Shown in pieces: positions 8,865 through 18,540 of a stretch of DNA of 64,000 bases. Numbering within the stretch: position 1 is the stretch's first letter; every line of letters begins with the position of its first letter. The DNA lies in the NCBI RefSeq assembly GCF_003024235.1, contig NZ_KZ679086.1:124001-188000 (forward strand), given 5' to 3'. The position numbers and the translations under genes were made by a program. Origin of the DNA: Arenimonas caeni (GTDB taxonomy: Bacteria; Pseudomonadota; Gammaproteobacteria; Xanthomonadales; Xanthomonadaceae). The notes under the pieces are model-generated. The model was not told where the DNA came from, searched no databases, and saw nothing but the letters and a program-made list of their open reading frames with translations.

Positions 8865-9970
8865 CAGTTCATCTCCATGAACCACATGGCGGCGAAGGCG
8901 TCGATCAGGATCACCAGCGAGATGGTCTGCACCACGCTCGAGGTGGTGCGTTCGCCCACCGATTCGGCCGTGCCCTTGACCTGGAAGCCCTCGAGGCAGC
9001 CGATCAGGGCGATCACCGCCGCGAAGATCGGCGCCTTCGCCACGCCGACCCAGAAGTGGCGGATCTCGATGGTGTCCTGAAGGCGCTGCAGGAACATGTC
9101 CGGGCTCATGCCCAGGTTGGCCACCGACACCGCCATGCCGCCGGCGATGCCGGCCACCATGGCCAGGAAGGTCAGCAGCGGCAGCATCACCAGCAGGGCG
9201 AACAGCCGCGGCAGCACCAGCAGTTCCACCGGGTCCAGGCCCAGGGTGCGGATGGCGTCGATTTCCTCGCCGCTCTGCATGGCGCCGATCTGGGCGGTGA
9301 AGGCGCTGGCCGTGCGGCCGGCGAGCAGGATGGCGGTGAGCAGCACGGCGAACTCGCGCAGGAAGGCGATGCCCACCAGCTCGACCACGAAGATCTCGGC
9401 GCCGAAGTCGCGCAGCACCGTGGCGCCGAGGAAGGCGATCACCGCGCCGACCATGAAGCTCAGCAGCATCACCAGCGGCACTGCGTCCAGGCCCACCTGC
9501 TCCATGTGGTGCACGGTGGGCGTGAGGCGGAAACGGGCGGGGCGCAGCAGCACGCCGAGCGTGGTCTTGAGCGTGAGGCCGAGGAAGCCGACCAGGGCCA
9601 GCACTTCGCTGGTGTAGTCCTCGACGGCGTACCCCATGCGCTCGAGCATGCGCCGGAAGCCGTAGTCCTTGCGCGACTCGCGCGGCGGGTTCTCGCAGAT
9701 CGAGCGCACGGTCTCGGTGAGCGGCTGGTGCATCGGCTTGACGTCCACCGTGGCCAGGCCCAGGCCGACCTTGACGGCGTAGCGCGAGAGCATCATGGCG
9801 CCGGCCGAGTCGAGGCGACCGATGTCACGGCCGTCGATGTCCTCGGCCGAGGCGGGGGCCGAGTCGATCAGCGCCAGCATTTCCCGGGCATGGGCCAGGG
9901 TCCAGTCGCCGCGGGCGATGAGGATGCCCGGGTGGCGTTCGCTGGTGTCGATGCGTGGAGCTTCGCTCAT
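8861..9970 (-). CDS. STAS-MlaE fusion permease of an MCE lipid transporter
   Basis: 369 residues. The first 100 or so form a STAS-like domain with GRDIGRLDSAGAMML, equivalent to the separate MlaB subunit of E. coli and with the DSAG turn in place. The remainder is an MlaE-type permease of about five membrane helices, including GRTASAFTAQIGAM and EEIDAIRTLGLDP. It is the first gene of a four-gene operon with overlapping or abutting ends. The inner-membrane role is inferred from the family: it binds the ATPase and passes lipid to or from the MCE protein. Divergent from the exporter at 10041 with a 70-nt spacer. Confidence 0.92.
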   Translation of the reverse strand: MSEAPRIDTSERHPGILIARGDWTLAHAREMLALIDSAPASAEDIDGRDIGRLDSAGAMMLSRYAVKVGLGLATVDVKPMHQPLTETVRSICENPPRESRKDYGFRRMLERMGYAVEDYTSEVLALVGFLGLTLKTTLGVLLRPARFRLTPTVHHMEQVGLDAVPLVMLLSFMVGAVIAFLGATVLRDFGAEIFVVELVGIAFLREFAVLLTAILLAGRTASAFTAQIGAMQSGEEIDAIRTLGLDPVELLVLPRLFALLVMLPLLTFLAMVAGIAGGMAVSVANLGMSPDMFLQRLQDTIEIRHFWVGVAKAPIFAAVIALIGCLEGFQVKGTAESVGERTTSSVVQTISLVILIDAFAAMWFMEMNW

Positions 9971-10040
9971 GGGCTCGTCAGTGGCGGCAGGGCCGGGGCA
10001 TCAGGCTCAGGATAGCCGATTCGTGCCATCCTTCCCCGCC

Positions 10041-11300
10041 ATGAACGCCCCCGTGCTCATCCCCGGCTCCGACTACGAAGCCCGGACCAATTTCGTCACC
10101 GAGCTGGCCTCGCGCCTGCACGCCTACGGCACCACGGCCCAGCGCCTGGAGGCGGCGATCGAGGCCGTGGCGAACCGGCTCGGGCTCGACTGCGAGATCT
10201 GGTCCAATCCCACCGGCATGATCCTCAGCTATGCCGACCCGGTGCGCGGCCAGCAGAACGGCATCACCCGCGTGATCCGGCTCGAGCCGGGCGAGCAGAA
10301 CCTGGCCAAGCTGGCGGCCACCGACCGCATCGCCGAGGACGTGCTGGGCGGCCGGGTGGAGCTGGCCGCCGGCCTGGACGCACTGCGCGCCCTGGACCGG
10401 CCCGAGCCCCGGCGGGCCCGCCTGCTGGCGATGCTGAGCTTCGGCCTGTCGGCCAGCGCGGTGGCGGCGCTGCTGGGCGCCAACGCGGCCGGCGTGGCCA
10501 CGGCCGGCGGCATCGGCCTGGTGACCGGCGTGCTGGCGGTGTCGGCGGCGCAGCGGCCGCGGCTGAACGAGGCGCTGGAGGCGATCGCGGCACTGGTGGC
10601 CACGCTGCTGGTGGCGGCGGTGGCGAGCTTCGTGGCGCCGGTGCCGGTCAAGACCATCATCGTGGCCTCGCTGATCGTGCTGATGCCCGGCCTGATGCTC
10701 ACCAACGCGGTCAGCGAACTCTCGGCCCGGCACCTGGTCTCGGGCACGGCGCGCTTCTCCGGCGCGCTGATGATCCTGCTCAAGCTGACCTTCGGCACCG
10801 TGGCCGGCATGCAGCTCGTGCGGCTGCTGGGCTGGCAGCCGCAGGAAGCGGCGGCGCTGCCGCCGGCCCTGCCGGTCGAGCTGGCGGCGCTGGCGGTGTC
10901 GGCCTTCGCTTTCGCGGTGCTGTTCCAGGCCGCGCGGCGCGACTACCCGCTGGTGATGGCCTCGGTGCTGCTCGGCTACGGGCTCACGCGCCTGGGGGGC
11001 GAGGTGCTGGGCCTGGCCTCGGAGAGTTTCGCCGGCGGCGCCTTCTTCGCGGGCATGGGCGTGGCGGCGATAAGCAATGCCTACGGCCGCCTGTTCAATC
11101 GCCCGGGGGCGCTGATCCGGGTTCCGGGCATCATCCTGCTGGTGCCGGGCAGCATGGGTTTCCGCAGCCTGAACTTCGTGATGGAGCGCGACGTCTTCCT
11201 GGGCCTGGACACCACCTTCGCCCTGCTCTCGGCCCTGGTGGCGCTGGTCGCCGGGCTGCTGTTCGGCAACCTGCTGGTGCCTTCGCGCCGGAACATCTAG
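10041..11300 (+). CDS. Threonine/serine exporter (ThrE) family protein
   Basis: 419 residues. The soluble N-terminal half-domain (about 1-130) shows YGTTAQRLEAAIEAVANRLGL and SNPTGMILSY, as in the ThrE/YjjP domain. About ten hydrophobic membrane segments follow, including the second ThrE-type (YjjB-like) domain with GILLVPGSMGFRS-type sequence near residue 370. Members export threonine, serine or other small metabolites from the cytoplasm. The substrate here is not proven. ATG 10041 is preceded by a spacer shared with the divergent permease. A palindromic repeat follows the stop directly. Confidence 0.88.
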   Translation: MNAPVLIPGSDYEARTNFVTELASRLHAYGTTAQRLEAAIEAVANRLGLDCEIWSNPTGMILSYADPVRGQQNGITRVIRLEPGEQNLAKLAATDRIAEDVLGGRVELAAGLDALRALDRPEPRRARLLAMLSFGLSASAVAALLGANAAGVATAGGIGLVTGVLAVSAAQRPRLNEALEAIAALVATLLVAAVASFVAPVPVKTIIVASLIVLMPGLMLTNAVSELSARHLVSGTARFSGALMILLKLTFGTVAGMQLVRLLGWQPQEAAALPPALPVELAALAVSAFAFAVLFQAARRDYPLVMASVLLGYGLTRLGGEVLGLASESFAGGAFFAGMGVAAISNAYGRLFNRPGALIRVPGIILLVPGSMGFRSLNFVMERDVFLGLDTTFALLSALVALVAGLLFGNLLVPSRRNI

Positions 11301-11302
11301 TT

Positions 11303-11400
11303 CTTGCCACGGATGGACACGGACAAGCACGGACAAGGCAAGGGCGGGTTTGAGATTTATCCGCTCCTATCCGTGTCCATCCGTGTTTGTCCGTGGCAAG
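11303..11400. repeat. Palindromic decamer-based repeat, copy 2
   Basis: About 98 nt. The left arm starts CTTGCCACGGATGGACACGG and continues with three CACGGA decamers. The right arm is an imperfect reverse complement ending CCGTGGCAAG, with a decamer order that differs slightly from the left arm. It is related to the element at 5866-5949 and sits between two convergent genes (thrE-type and H-NS-type), where it may also end transcription. Confidence 0.8.
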
Positions 11401-11407
11401 AGCCGCC

Positions 11408-11785
11408 TCAGCCCTTGATGGCGAAGTCTTCGAGTTTCCTGCCGCGGGCCAGTTCGGCCGCCAGCCACTTGGGCGCCATGCCGCGGCCGGCCCAGGTCTG
11501 CTCGGGATTGGCCGGGTTGCGATACTTCGGCGGCACCTTGGCGCCCTTGGCGGCGGACTTGCGCGCCGGCGCCTTCCTGGCCGCCACGCCGGCCTTCTCG
11601 CGCACCATGCGGCCGGTGCCGAAGAGTTCGTCGATGCTGTAACCCTCGGCCTTGGCCAGGGAGATGATCTTCTTGCGCACCGCCGCCACCGGCTTGCGCC
11701 TGGCCAGGGTCTTCTTGCGCTTGCTGGCCTGGGAAATCAGGGCCTGGAGTTCCTTGGCCGAAAGGCCTTCGAGATTGATGCTCAT
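11408..11785 (-). CDS. H-NS family DNA-binding protein (XrvA-like)
   Basis: 125 residues. The C-terminus carries the H-NS DNA-binding signature as KYRNPANPEQTWAGRGMAPKWL, here given in two parts: KYRNPANPEQTW then AGRGMAPKWL. The N-terminal ~50 residues are helical and suited to oligomerisation. The middle is a Lys/Arg/Ala-rich linker. Proteins of this type silence AT-rich DNA and in Xanthomonas (XrvA) affect virulence genes. In this very GC-rich region the AT-rich targets would be few, for example the bigR-sqr and pilM upstream regions. Its leader contains a long hairpin (11803-11849). Confidence 0.9.
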   Translation of the reverse strand: MSINLEGLSAKELQALISQASKRKKTLARRKPVAAVRKKIISLAKAEGYSIDELFGTGRMVREKAGVAARKAPARKSAAKGAKVPPKYRNPANPEQTWAGRGMAPKWLAAELARGRKLEDFAIKG

Positions 11786-11802
11786 GGGCTTGGCTGCCTT
11801 GC

Positions 11803-11849
11803 AGATGGGGTATCGGGGGTTTCCCGGAAATGCCGGGCGATACCCATCT
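11803..11849 (-). promoter_or_regulatory. Long inverted repeat in the leader of the H-NS-like gene
   Basis: The arms AGATGGGGTATCG (11803-11815) and CGATACCCATCT (11838-11849) pair over 12 bp with one bulged G. A second stem, CCCGG/CCGGG at 11823-11827 and 11833-11837, is nested inside. The element ends 17 nt before the ATG on the minus strand. It could be a protein-binding dyad or an RNA hairpin that affects translation. I see no poly-T tract. Confidence 0.55.
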
Positions 11850-11925
11850 TAACGCGCGCCGGAGCCAGGGCGAAACCCGCGGCGAGGTTTCGCCGGGGTT
11901 TCCCACCAGGTTTTGGGTGGTTTTC

Positions 11926-13626
11926 TCAGGCCAGCCCGAGGCGGGCCCGCAGGGCGGCCCGGTCGAGGTTTTCACTGTCGCTGGCGCGGCGCGCCCGGTA
12001 CTCGAAGGTGCCGGCCTCGAGGCCACGGCCCGACACCACCACGCGGTGCGGGACGCCGATGAGCTCGATGTCGCCGAACATCACGCCCGGGCGCAGGCCG
12101 CGGTCGTCGAGCACCACTTCCAGGCCGGCGGCGGTGAGTTCGTCGTACAGCGCTACGGCGGCCTCGGCGACGGCCGGGTCGTCCTTGGGGTTGATCACGC
12201 ACACGGCCACCTGCCAGGGCGCCATCGGCTCCGGCCAGCAGATGCCGTTGGCGTCGAAGTTCTGCTCGATGGCGGCGGCGACGATGCGCGAGACGCCGAT
12301 ACCGTAGCAGCCCATGTGCATCACCCGGGCCTTGCCGTCGGCGTCGAGCACGGTGGCGTCCATGGCCTCGGCGTACTTTTGGCCGAGCTGGAACACGTGG
12401 CCCACCTCGATGCCGCGGGCGATGCCCAGCGTGCCCTTGCCGTCGGGCGAGGGATCGCCCCCGACCACGTTGCGGATGTCGGCCACCAGCGCCGGCTCGG
12501 GCAGGTCGCGGCCCCAGTTCACGCCGGCCAGGTGGACGCCGCGCTTGTTGGCGCCGACCACGAAGTCGGCCATGGCGGCGACGCTGCGGTCGGCGATGAC
12601 GGTGATGGTTTTGGCCGGGCCGACCGGGCCGATGAAGCCCGGCTCGCAGCCCAGGTGCTCGAGGATCTCGGCTTCGGTGGCCAGGCGGAAATCGGCCAGG
12701 CCTTCGAGCTTGGCCAGCTTGATCTCGTTGACCATGTGGTCGCCGCGCACCAGCGCCAGCACGAAGCCCTGCTCGCCCACCAGCGCCACCGACTTGACGG
12801 TGCGCGCCAGGGCGAGGCCCATCAGCGCGGCCACTTCCTCGCAGGTCTTCTGGGTGGGGGTGTCGACCTCGCGCATCGCCTCGGCGGCGGCCGGGCGCGG
12901 GCCCGGCGAGACGGCCTCGGCCATCTCGACGTTGGCGGCGTAGTCGCTGCCGTCGGAGAAGGCGATGGCGTCCTCGCCGGAGTCGGCCAGCACGTGGAAC
13001 TCGTGCGAGGCGCTGCCGCCGATGGCGCCGGTGTCGGCGGCCACGGCGCGGAAGCGCAGGCCCAGGCGGGTGAAGATGCGGCCGTAGGCGTCGTACATCG
13101 CCTGGTAGGTCTCGGCCAGGCTCTCGGCGCCGAGGTGGAAGGAGTAGGCGTCCTTCATCAGGAATTCGCGCGCACGCATGACGCCGAAGCGCGGGCGGAT
13201 CTCGTCGCGGAACTTGGTCTGGATCTGGTAGAAGTTCAGCGGCAGCTGCTTGTAGCTGCGCAGCTCGTTGCGCGCGAAGTCGGTGACGACTTCCTCGTGC
13301 GTGGGGCCGTAGCAGAACTCGCCGTCCTTGCGGTCCCTGATCTTGAGCAGCTGGCCGCCGAACTTCTGCCAGCGGCCGGTCTCGTCCCACAGCTCGCGCG
13401 GCTGGATCGAGGGCATCAGCATCTCGATGGCGCCGGCACGGTCCATTTCCTCGCGCACGATGGCCTCGACCTTGCGCAGCACGCGCAGGCCCAGGGGGCT
13501 CCAGGTGTAGAGGCCGGCGGCCAGCTTGCGGATCATGCCGGCGCGCAGCATCAGCTGGTGGCTGACGACCTCGGCGTCGGCGGGGGTTTCCTTGCTGGTG
13601 TTGAGGTGGAACCGGGAAAGGCGCAT
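11926..13626 (-). CDS. proS: Prolyl-tRNA synthetase (bacterial type with editing domain)
   Basis: Class II aminoacyl-tRNA synthetase that charges tRNA-Pro. It has 566 residues, the length of the bacterial ProS with a YbaK-like insertion that hydrolyses Ala-tRNA-Pro (about residues 225-385, with [20 protein letters not shown]). Motif 1 lies near residue 60 ([19 protein letters not shown]), motif 2 near 140 ([27 protein letters not shown] in the protein) and motif 3 near residue 440 ([17 protein letters not shown]). ATG 13626 is clear. A TACAAT box on the minus strand (13657-13662) lies about 30 nt upstream and is a plausible -10. Confidence 0.97.
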   Translation of the reverse strand: MRLSRFHLNTSKETPADAEVVSHQLMLRAGMIRKLAAGLYTWSPLGLRVLRKVEAIVREEMDRAGAIEMLMPSIQPRELWDETGRWQKFGGQLLKIRDRKDGEFCYGPTHEEVVTDFARNELRSYKQLPLNFYQIQTKFRDEIRPRFGVMRAREFLMKDAYSFHLGAESLAETYQAMYDAYGRIFTRLGLRFRAVAADTGAIGGSASHEFHVLADSGEDAIAFSDGSDYAANVEMAEAVSPGPRPAAAEAMREVDTPTQKTCEEVAALMGLALARTVKSVALVGEQGFVLALVRGDHMVNEIKLAKLEGLADFRLATEAEILEHLGCEPGFIGPVGPAKTITVIADRSVAAMADFVVGANKRGVHLAGVNWGRDLPEPALVADIRNVVGGDPSPDGKGTLGIARGIEVGHVFQLGQKYAEAMDATVLDADGKARVMHMGCYGIGVSRIVAAAIEQNFDANGICWPEPMAPWQVAVCVINPKDDPAVAEAAVALYDELTAAGLEVVLDDRGLRPGVMFGDIELIGVPHRVVVSGRGLEAGTFEYRARRASDSENLDRAALRARLGLA

Positions 13627-13689
13627 CTGGGGGACCGGGGCACGGAATGGCCGGCCATTGTAGCGGCCGTCCGGCCCCCCGTGGCGGGC

Positions 13690-14088
13690 TTACTCGCCTT
13701 CGCCGGCCACCGGCTCGCAGTAGGCGCGGACCTGGCGCTGGGCGTTCTCGCGGTTCGTGGCCAGTTCGTCGTCGCTCATGATGTCCATCTCGCCGTCGCC
13801 GTCGCGGTCGAACTGCACCGGCCGGCCGGAACTGAGGACCTCAAGGTTGGCACGGGCCATGTCGCAGGCCTTCTGGGTCGGCGATGCCTCCGGTTCGGCG
13901 GCCTGGGCGGCCTGGGCCTCCGGGGAGTCGGCGTTCACCTGCACGGCCTCGGAGCCCGTGACCTGCACCTGCGAGTAAACCGTCTCGCCGCTGGCGCCGG
14001 TGGACTTGTAGACGGTGACCTTCTCGGCGGCCGCCAGGCCGGGCAGGAAGGCGGCGGCAAGGGCGAGGGCGAGCAGCTTGCGGGACAT
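13690..14088 (-). CDS. Small secreted (periplasmic) protein, DUF4124-like
   Basis: 132 residues. A signal peptide (MSRKLLALALAAAFLPGLAAA) is followed by a short DUF4124-like stretch with VTVYKSTGASGETVYSQ. Then come an Ala/Glu-rich linker and a C-terminal part with two cysteines (ACDMAR and AYCEP) that could form a disulfide. The segment FDRDGDGEMD resembles a calcium-binding DxDxDG loop. ATG 14088 is chosen for its GGAG and signal peptide. It is divergent from pssA and has its own terminus 63 nt from proS. Function unknown. Confidence 0.75.
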   Translation of the reverse strand: MSRKLLALALAAAFLPGLAAAEKVTVYKSTGASGETVYSQVQVTGSEAVQVNADSPEAQAAQAAEPEASPTQKACDMARANLEVLSSGRPVQFDRDGDGEMDIMSDDELATNRENAQRQVRAYCEPVAGEGE

Positions 14089-14189
14089 GGCGGGGGCTCC
14101 GGGGCGGGCGTGCGACCGTGATACCACCGCGGCCGGCGGCCCGCAAGGCGAGGCTATGGGCCGGCGGGGCAAGCGTTTACACTCGGGGC

Positions 14190-14954
14190 ATGGAACCCAC
14201 GCACGAACCAGGCGCCCCGCGCGGCCGCGGCATCTACCTGCTGCCCAACCTGCTCACCACGGGCGGGCTGTTCGCCGGCTTCTACGCCATCCTGGCCGCC
14301 GCCAGCGGCAACTTCGAGAACGCCTGCATCGCGGTGTTCGTGGCGGCGCTGTTCGACGGCGTCGACGGCCGCGTGGCCCGCATGACCGGCACCACCAGCG
14401 AATTCGGCGTGCAGTACGACTCCCTGGCCGACCTGGTCAGCTTCGGCATGGCGCCCTCGCTGGTGATTTACCACTGGGCCCTGGTCGGCTTCCGCGCCGA
14501 CGGCCCGGTGCTGGCCAAGGTGGGCTGGGCGGCGGCCTTCCTCTACGCCGCCTGCGCGGCGCTGCGCCTGGCCCGCTTCAACACCCAGGTGGGCTCCACC
14601 GACAAGCGCTGGTTCATCGGCCTGGCCAGCCCGGCCGCCGCCGGCCTGGTGGTGTCCTTCGTCTGGGCCATGAACTCCTTCGGCTACAGCGGCGAAGGCA
14701 TGCGCTGGCTGGCGCTGGTGGTCACGGTGGCGGCCGGCCTGCTGATGGTCAGCCGCATCCGCTTCTACAGCTTCAAGGGCCTGCCCAAGGGCGACCGGGT
14801 GCCGTTCTACGTGATGGCCCTGGTGGTGGTGATCATCGCGGTGCTGTTCATCGCCCAGGCCAAGGGCCTGCTGGCGCTGGCGGCGCTTTACGCGGTCTCT
14901 GGCCCGGCCTGGTGGCTGTGGGCCAAGCTGCGCCGGAGGAAGTCCGCGGCATGA
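14190..14954 (+). CDS. pssA: CDP-diacylglycerol--serine O-phosphatidyltransferase
   Basis: Integral membrane CDP-alcohol phosphatidyltransferase of 254 residues that makes phosphatidylserine, the precursor of phosphatidylethanolamine. The family signature DGxxAR(8)GxxxDxxxD is present as DGRVARMTGTTSEFGVQYD, preceded by FDGV. About eight hydrophobic helices are visible. The start at 14190 has no strong ribosome site. A TACACT box ends exactly 6 nt upstream, suggesting a leaderless message. The stop overlaps the start of the small gene that follows (ATGA). Confidence 0.92.
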   Translation: MEPTHEPGAPRGRGIYLLPNLLTTGGLFAGFYAILAAASGNFENACIAVFVAALFDGVDGRVARMTGTTSEFGVQYDSLADLVSFGMAPSLVIYHWALVGFRADGPVLAKVGWAAAFLYAACAALRLARFNTQVGSTDKRWFIGLASPAAAGLVVSFVWAMNSFGYSGEGMRWLALVVTVAAGLLMVSRIRFYSFKGLPKGDRVPFYVMALVVVIIAVLFIAQAKGLLALAALYAVSGPAWWLWAKLRRRKSAA

Positions 14955-15217
14955 GTTTCGATGCGCGCCAGCGCATCTGGCTCGAGGCGATGGGCTACAC
15001 GCTTTATCGCCCGGCCGGCGCAGGGGTCGTGGCGGCAACGGGCGAGGCCGCGGGCCAGCCCCTGCCCGAAGGCAGGCTGCTGCAGGCGCTGCGTCGTGCC
15101 GCGCGGCGCGAGGACCTGGCCGGCTTGCCGCTTCCGGCCTGGGACCGCCTGCGCACCGATGCCGGCGCCAAGCGCGCGCTCTGGCAGCGCCTGCGGGCTC
15201 TCCGCCGCGCGCACTGA
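14951..15217 (+). CDS. Small protein, candidate DNA polymerase III psi subunit (HolD-like)
   Basis: 88 residues beginning MSFDARQRIWLEAMGYTLYR. The N-terminal pattern (basic residue, Trp/Leu, a Leu/Met-Gly-hydrophobic step, then RP) recalls the chi-binding tail of E. coli psi, RRDWQLQQLGITQWSLRRP. Synteny supports it: holD lies directly upstream of rimI in E. coli, and the Pseudomonas psi gene is also beside rimI. The gene overlaps pssA by 4 nt and ends 5 nt before rimI, so all three are probably cotranscribed. The remainder (mostly helical, basic C-terminus) is poorly conserved, as psi is known to be. The assignment is an inference. Confidence 0.6.
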   Translation: MSFDARQRIWLEAMGYTLYRPAGAGVVAATGEAAGQPLPEGRLLQALRRAARREDLAGLPLPAWDRLRTDAGAKRALWQRLRALRRAH

Positions 15218-15222
15218 GCGCC

Positions 15223-15705
15223 ATGAACGCGCGTCCCGCCGATGGCAGCCAGATGCGGCCGATGAAGCAGGCCGACATCGAGGCGGTGGCCGCGATCGAA
15301 CAGCGCGCCTATCCCTTCCCCTGGTCCGCCGGCATCTTCCGCGACTGCCTGCGCGCCGGGCACCAGTGCTGGGTGCTCGATTCGCCGGCCGGGCTGCTCG
15401 GTTACGGCGTGCTCAGCGCGGCGGCCGGCGAGGCGCACATCCTCAACATCTGCATCGCGCCCGAGCACCAGGGCCAGGGCCACGGCCTGCGCCTGCTGCG
15501 CCGGCTGATCGACCTGGCCCGCTGGCACCACGCCCGGCAGGTGTTCCTCGAAGTCCGCCCGTCCAACCCGCGCGCCATCCGGCTCTACCGTGAGTTCGGC
15601 TTCAACGAGATCGGCCTGCGGCCGAACTACTACCCGGCCGCCAAGGGCCGGGAGGACGCCATCGTCATGGCGATCGAGCTGCTGGGGCCGGAACCAAACC
15701 CCTGA
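15223..15705 (+). CDS. rimI: Ribosomal protein S18-alanine N-acetyltransferase
   Basis: GNAT acetyltransferase of 160 residues that acetylates the N-terminal alanine of S18. The acetyl-CoA-binding loop is seen as [14 protein letters not shown] (Q/RxxGxG/A). The RimI-type motifs [29 protein letters not shown] and the C-terminal NYYPA are present. ATG 15223 lies 5 nt after the small holD-like gene. Placement between a holD-like gene and valS agrees with gammaproteobacterial order. Confidence 0.93.
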   Translation: MNARPADGSQMRPMKQADIEAVAAIEQRAYPFPWSAGIFRDCLRAGHQCWVLDSPAGLLGYGVLSAAAGEAHILNICIAPEHQGQGHGLRLLRRLIDLARWHHARQVFLEVRPSNPRAIRLYREFGFNEIGLRPNYYPAAKGREDAIVMAIELLGPEPNP

Positions 15706-15767
15706 TAATTGATAGAATTCGGGTCCTTTCAGCCTCGGTTCCCGGCGCCCAGCCGCCCCCTCGCCCC

Positions 15768-18530
15768 ATGGAAAAGAGCTTCGAGCCCAGCACCTTCGAA
15801 TCCAAGTGGTATGCCCATTGGGAGGCGAGCGGCTGCTTCCGGCCCACGGGCAAGGGCGAGCCCTACACCATCATGCTGCCGCCGCCGAACGTCACCGGCA
15901 CCCTGCACATGGGCCACGCGTTCCAGCACACGCTGATGGACGCGCTGGTGCGCTACCACCGCATGAAGGGCTACGACACGCTCTGGCAGGTCGGCACCGA
16001 CCACGCCGGCATCGCCACCGAGATGGTCGTCTCGCGCAACCTGCACCTCGAGGGCAAGGGCGAGACCCGCGATTCGCTGGGCCGCGAGAAGTTCATCGGG
16101 AAGGTGTGGGAGTGGAAGCAGCACTCCGGCGACACCATCACCCGGCAGATGCGCCGCATGGGCGCCTCGGGCGACTGGAGCCGCGAGCGCTTCACCATGG
16201 ACGAGGGCCTGAGCCAGGCCGTGGTCGAAACCTTCGTGCGCCTGTTCGAGGAAGGCCTGGTCTACCGCGGCCAGCGCCTGGTCAACTGGGACCCGGTGCT
16301 CAAGACCGCCATCTCCGACCTCGAGGTGGTGAGCGAGGAAGAGAACGGCCACCTGTGGTCGATCGCCTATCCGCTGGCCGACGGCAGCGGCACGCTCACC
16401 GTCGCCACCACGCGCCCGGAAACCATGCTCGGCGACACCGCGGTGATGGTGCACCCGGAAGACGAGCGCTATGCGCACCTGGTCGGCAAGACGGTGAAGC
16501 TGCCGCTGAGCGACCGCGAGATCCCGGTCATCGCCGACGACTACGTCGACCGCGAGTTCGGCACCGGCGTGGTCAAGGTGACCCCGGCGCACGACTTCAA
16601 CGACTACGCGGTGGGCCAGCGCCACGGCCTGCCGCTGATCAACATCCTCACGCCCGAGGCGCGCATCAACGCCAACGCGCCGGCCAGGTACCAGGGCCTC
16701 GACCGCTTCGAGGCGCGCAAGGCCGTGCTGGCCGACCTCGAGGCCGCCGGCCTGCTGCTCGAGACCAGGGCGCACAAGCTGATGGTGCCGCGCGGCGACC
16801 GCACCGGCCAGGTGATCGAGCCCTACCTCACCGACCAGTGGTTCGTGAAGATGGACACGCTGGCCGCGCGCGGCCTCGAGCTGGTCGAGAACGGCTCGGT
16901 GCGCTTCGTGCCCGAGAACTGGATCAACACCTACCGGCACTGGATGGGCAACATCCAGGACTGGTGCATCAGCCGCCAGCTCTGGTGGGGCCACCGCATC
17001 CCGGCCTGGTACGACGCCGCCGGCCAGGCCTACGTCGGCCGCAGCGAAGAGGAAGTGCGCGCGAAGCACGGCCTGGGCGCCGACGTGGCGCTCACCCGCG
17101 ACAGCGACGTGCTCGAGACCTGGTTCAGCTCGGCGCTGTGGTCGCACAGCACGCTCGGCTGGCCCGACGAAGCCGCGATGGAGCAGTACGGCTACGCCAA
17201 ACGCCTGCCGACCTCGGTGCTGGTGACCGGCTTCGACATCATCTTCTTCTGGGTCGCCCGGATGATCATGATGACCGACCACTTCACCGGCGAAGTGCCG
17301 TTCAGGGACGTCTACATCACCGGCCTGGTGCGCGACAAGGACGGCCAGAAGATGTCCAAGTCCAAGGGCAACGTGCTCGACCCGATCGACCTGATCGACG
17401 GCATCTCGCTCGACGACCTGGTCGCCAAGCGCACCACCGGCCTGATGAAGCCGACCGACGCGCCCAAGATCGAGAAGGCCACGCGCAAGGAATTCCCCGA
17501 GGGCATCCCGGCCTTCGGCGCCGACGCCCTGCGCTTCACCTTCGCCTCGCTGGCCACCCACGGCCGCGACATCAAGTTCGACCTGGCCCGCTGCGAGGGC
17601 TACAAGAACTTCTGCAACAAGCTCTGGAACGCCGCGCGCTTCACCCTGATGAACTGCGAGGGTTTCCCGGCTCCGGCCGGCGCCCCGCAGCCCCGCACCG
17701 ACGCCGAGCGCTGGATCCTGCACCGCTTCAACGCCATGCTGCGCGAGGTCGAGCAGGCCTACGCCGGCTACCGCTTCGACCTGGCCTCGCAGGCGCTCTA
17801 CGAGTTCGCCTGGAACGAGTTCTGCGACTGGTTCCTGGAGCTGGCCAAGCCGGCCCTGCAGGGTGATGACGCCGCCGCGGCCGATTCCACCCGGCACACG
17901 CTGCTGCACGTGCTCGAGGGCCTGCTGCGTGCGCTGCACCCGGTCATTCCCTTCGTCACCGAGGAAATCTGGCATGCCGTGGCGCCCAAGCTGGGCGTCG
18001 CCGGCGACAGCATCTCCACCCAGGCCTGGCCGCAGGCCGAGGCGTGCTTCGACGCGCCCGACGCCGCCGCCGACATCGAGTGGCTCAAGGCCGCGGTCAC
18101 CCAGCTGCGTTCGATCCGCAGCCAGATGAACATCGCGCCCTCGAAGGCCGTGCCGCTGCTGCTGCAGGACGGCGACGCCGGCGACCGCGCCCGCGTCGGG
18201 CGCCACGCGTCGGCGCTGCGCTTCCTGGCCCGCCTCGAGTCGATCGAGTGGCTGGTCGGCGAGGCCCCGGCCGCGGCCGCGGCGGTGCTGGGCGGGCTCA
18301 AGCTGCTGATCCCGCTCGAGGGGCTGATCGACCTGTCGGCCGAGCGCGCGCGCCTGGACAAGGAGATCAAGCGCATCGCCGGCGAGATCGCCAAGTGCGA
18401 GGGCAAGCTCGGCAGCGAGACCTTCGTGGCCAACGCGCCCGCGGCGGTGGTCGAGACCGAGCGCGCGCGCCTGGCCGACTGGACCCGCCAGCACGCGGCG
18501 CTGCAGGAGCAGCGCGCCAAGCTGGGCTGA
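15768..18530 (+). CDS. valS: Valyl-tRNA synthetase
   Basis: Class I synthetase of 920 residues that charges tRNA-Val. The HIGH signature is HMGH at residues 47-50 after PPPNVTGTL. The CP1 editing domain lies about 190-340 ([13 protein letters not shown], and [10 protein letters not shown]). KMSKS is near residue 528. The anticodon-binding domain spans about 640-790. A C-terminal coiled-coil arm (about 855-915, [21 protein letters not shown]) is complete. A 62-nt spacer separates it from rimI and includes TAGAAT at 15713-15718, a possible -10. It converges on pepQ with 10 nt between the stops. Confidence 0.98.
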   Translation: MEKSFEPSTFESKWYAHWEASGCFRPTGKGEPYTIMLPPPNVTGTLHMGHAFQHTLMDALVRYHRMKGYDTLWQVGTDHAGIATEMVVSRNLHLEGKGETRDSLGREKFIGKVWEWKQHSGDTITRQMRRMGASGDWSRERFTMDEGLSQAVVETFVRLFEEGLVYRGQRLVNWDPVLKTAISDLEVVSEEENGHLWSIAYPLADGSGTLTVATTRPETMLGDTAVMVHPEDERYAHLVGKTVKLPLSDREIPVIADDYVDREFGTGVVKVTPAHDFNDYAVGQRHGLPLINILTPEARINANAPARYQGLDRFEARKAVLADLEAAGLLLETRAHKLMVPRGDRTGQVIEPYLTDQWFVKMDTLAARGLELVENGSVRFVPENWINTYRHWMGNIQDWCISRQLWWGHRIPAWYDAAGQAYVGRSEEEVRAKHGLGADVALTRDSDVLETWFSSALWSHSTLGWPDEAAMEQYGYAKRLPTSVLVTGFDIIFFWVARMIMMTDHFTGEVPFRDVYITGLVRDKDGQKMSKSKGNVLDPIDLIDGISLDDLVAKRTTGLMKPTDAPKIEKATRKEFPEGIPAFGADALRFTFASLATHGRDIKFDLARCEGYKNFCNKLWNAARFTLMNCEGFPAPAGAPQPRTDAERWILHRFNAMLREVEQAYAGYRFDLASQALYEFAWNEFCDWFLELAKPALQGDDAAAADSTRHTLLHVLEGLLRALHPVIPFVTEEIWHAVAPKLGVAGDSISTQAWPQAEACFDAPDAAADIEWLKAAVTQLRSIRSQMNIAPSKAVPLLLQDGDAGDRARVGRHASALRFLARLESIEWLVGEAPAAAAAVLGGLKLLIPLEGLIDLSAERARLDKEIKRIAGEIAKCEGKLGSETFVANAPAAVVETERARLADWTRQHAALQEQRAKLG

Positions 18531-18540
18531 GTCGCGGCGC

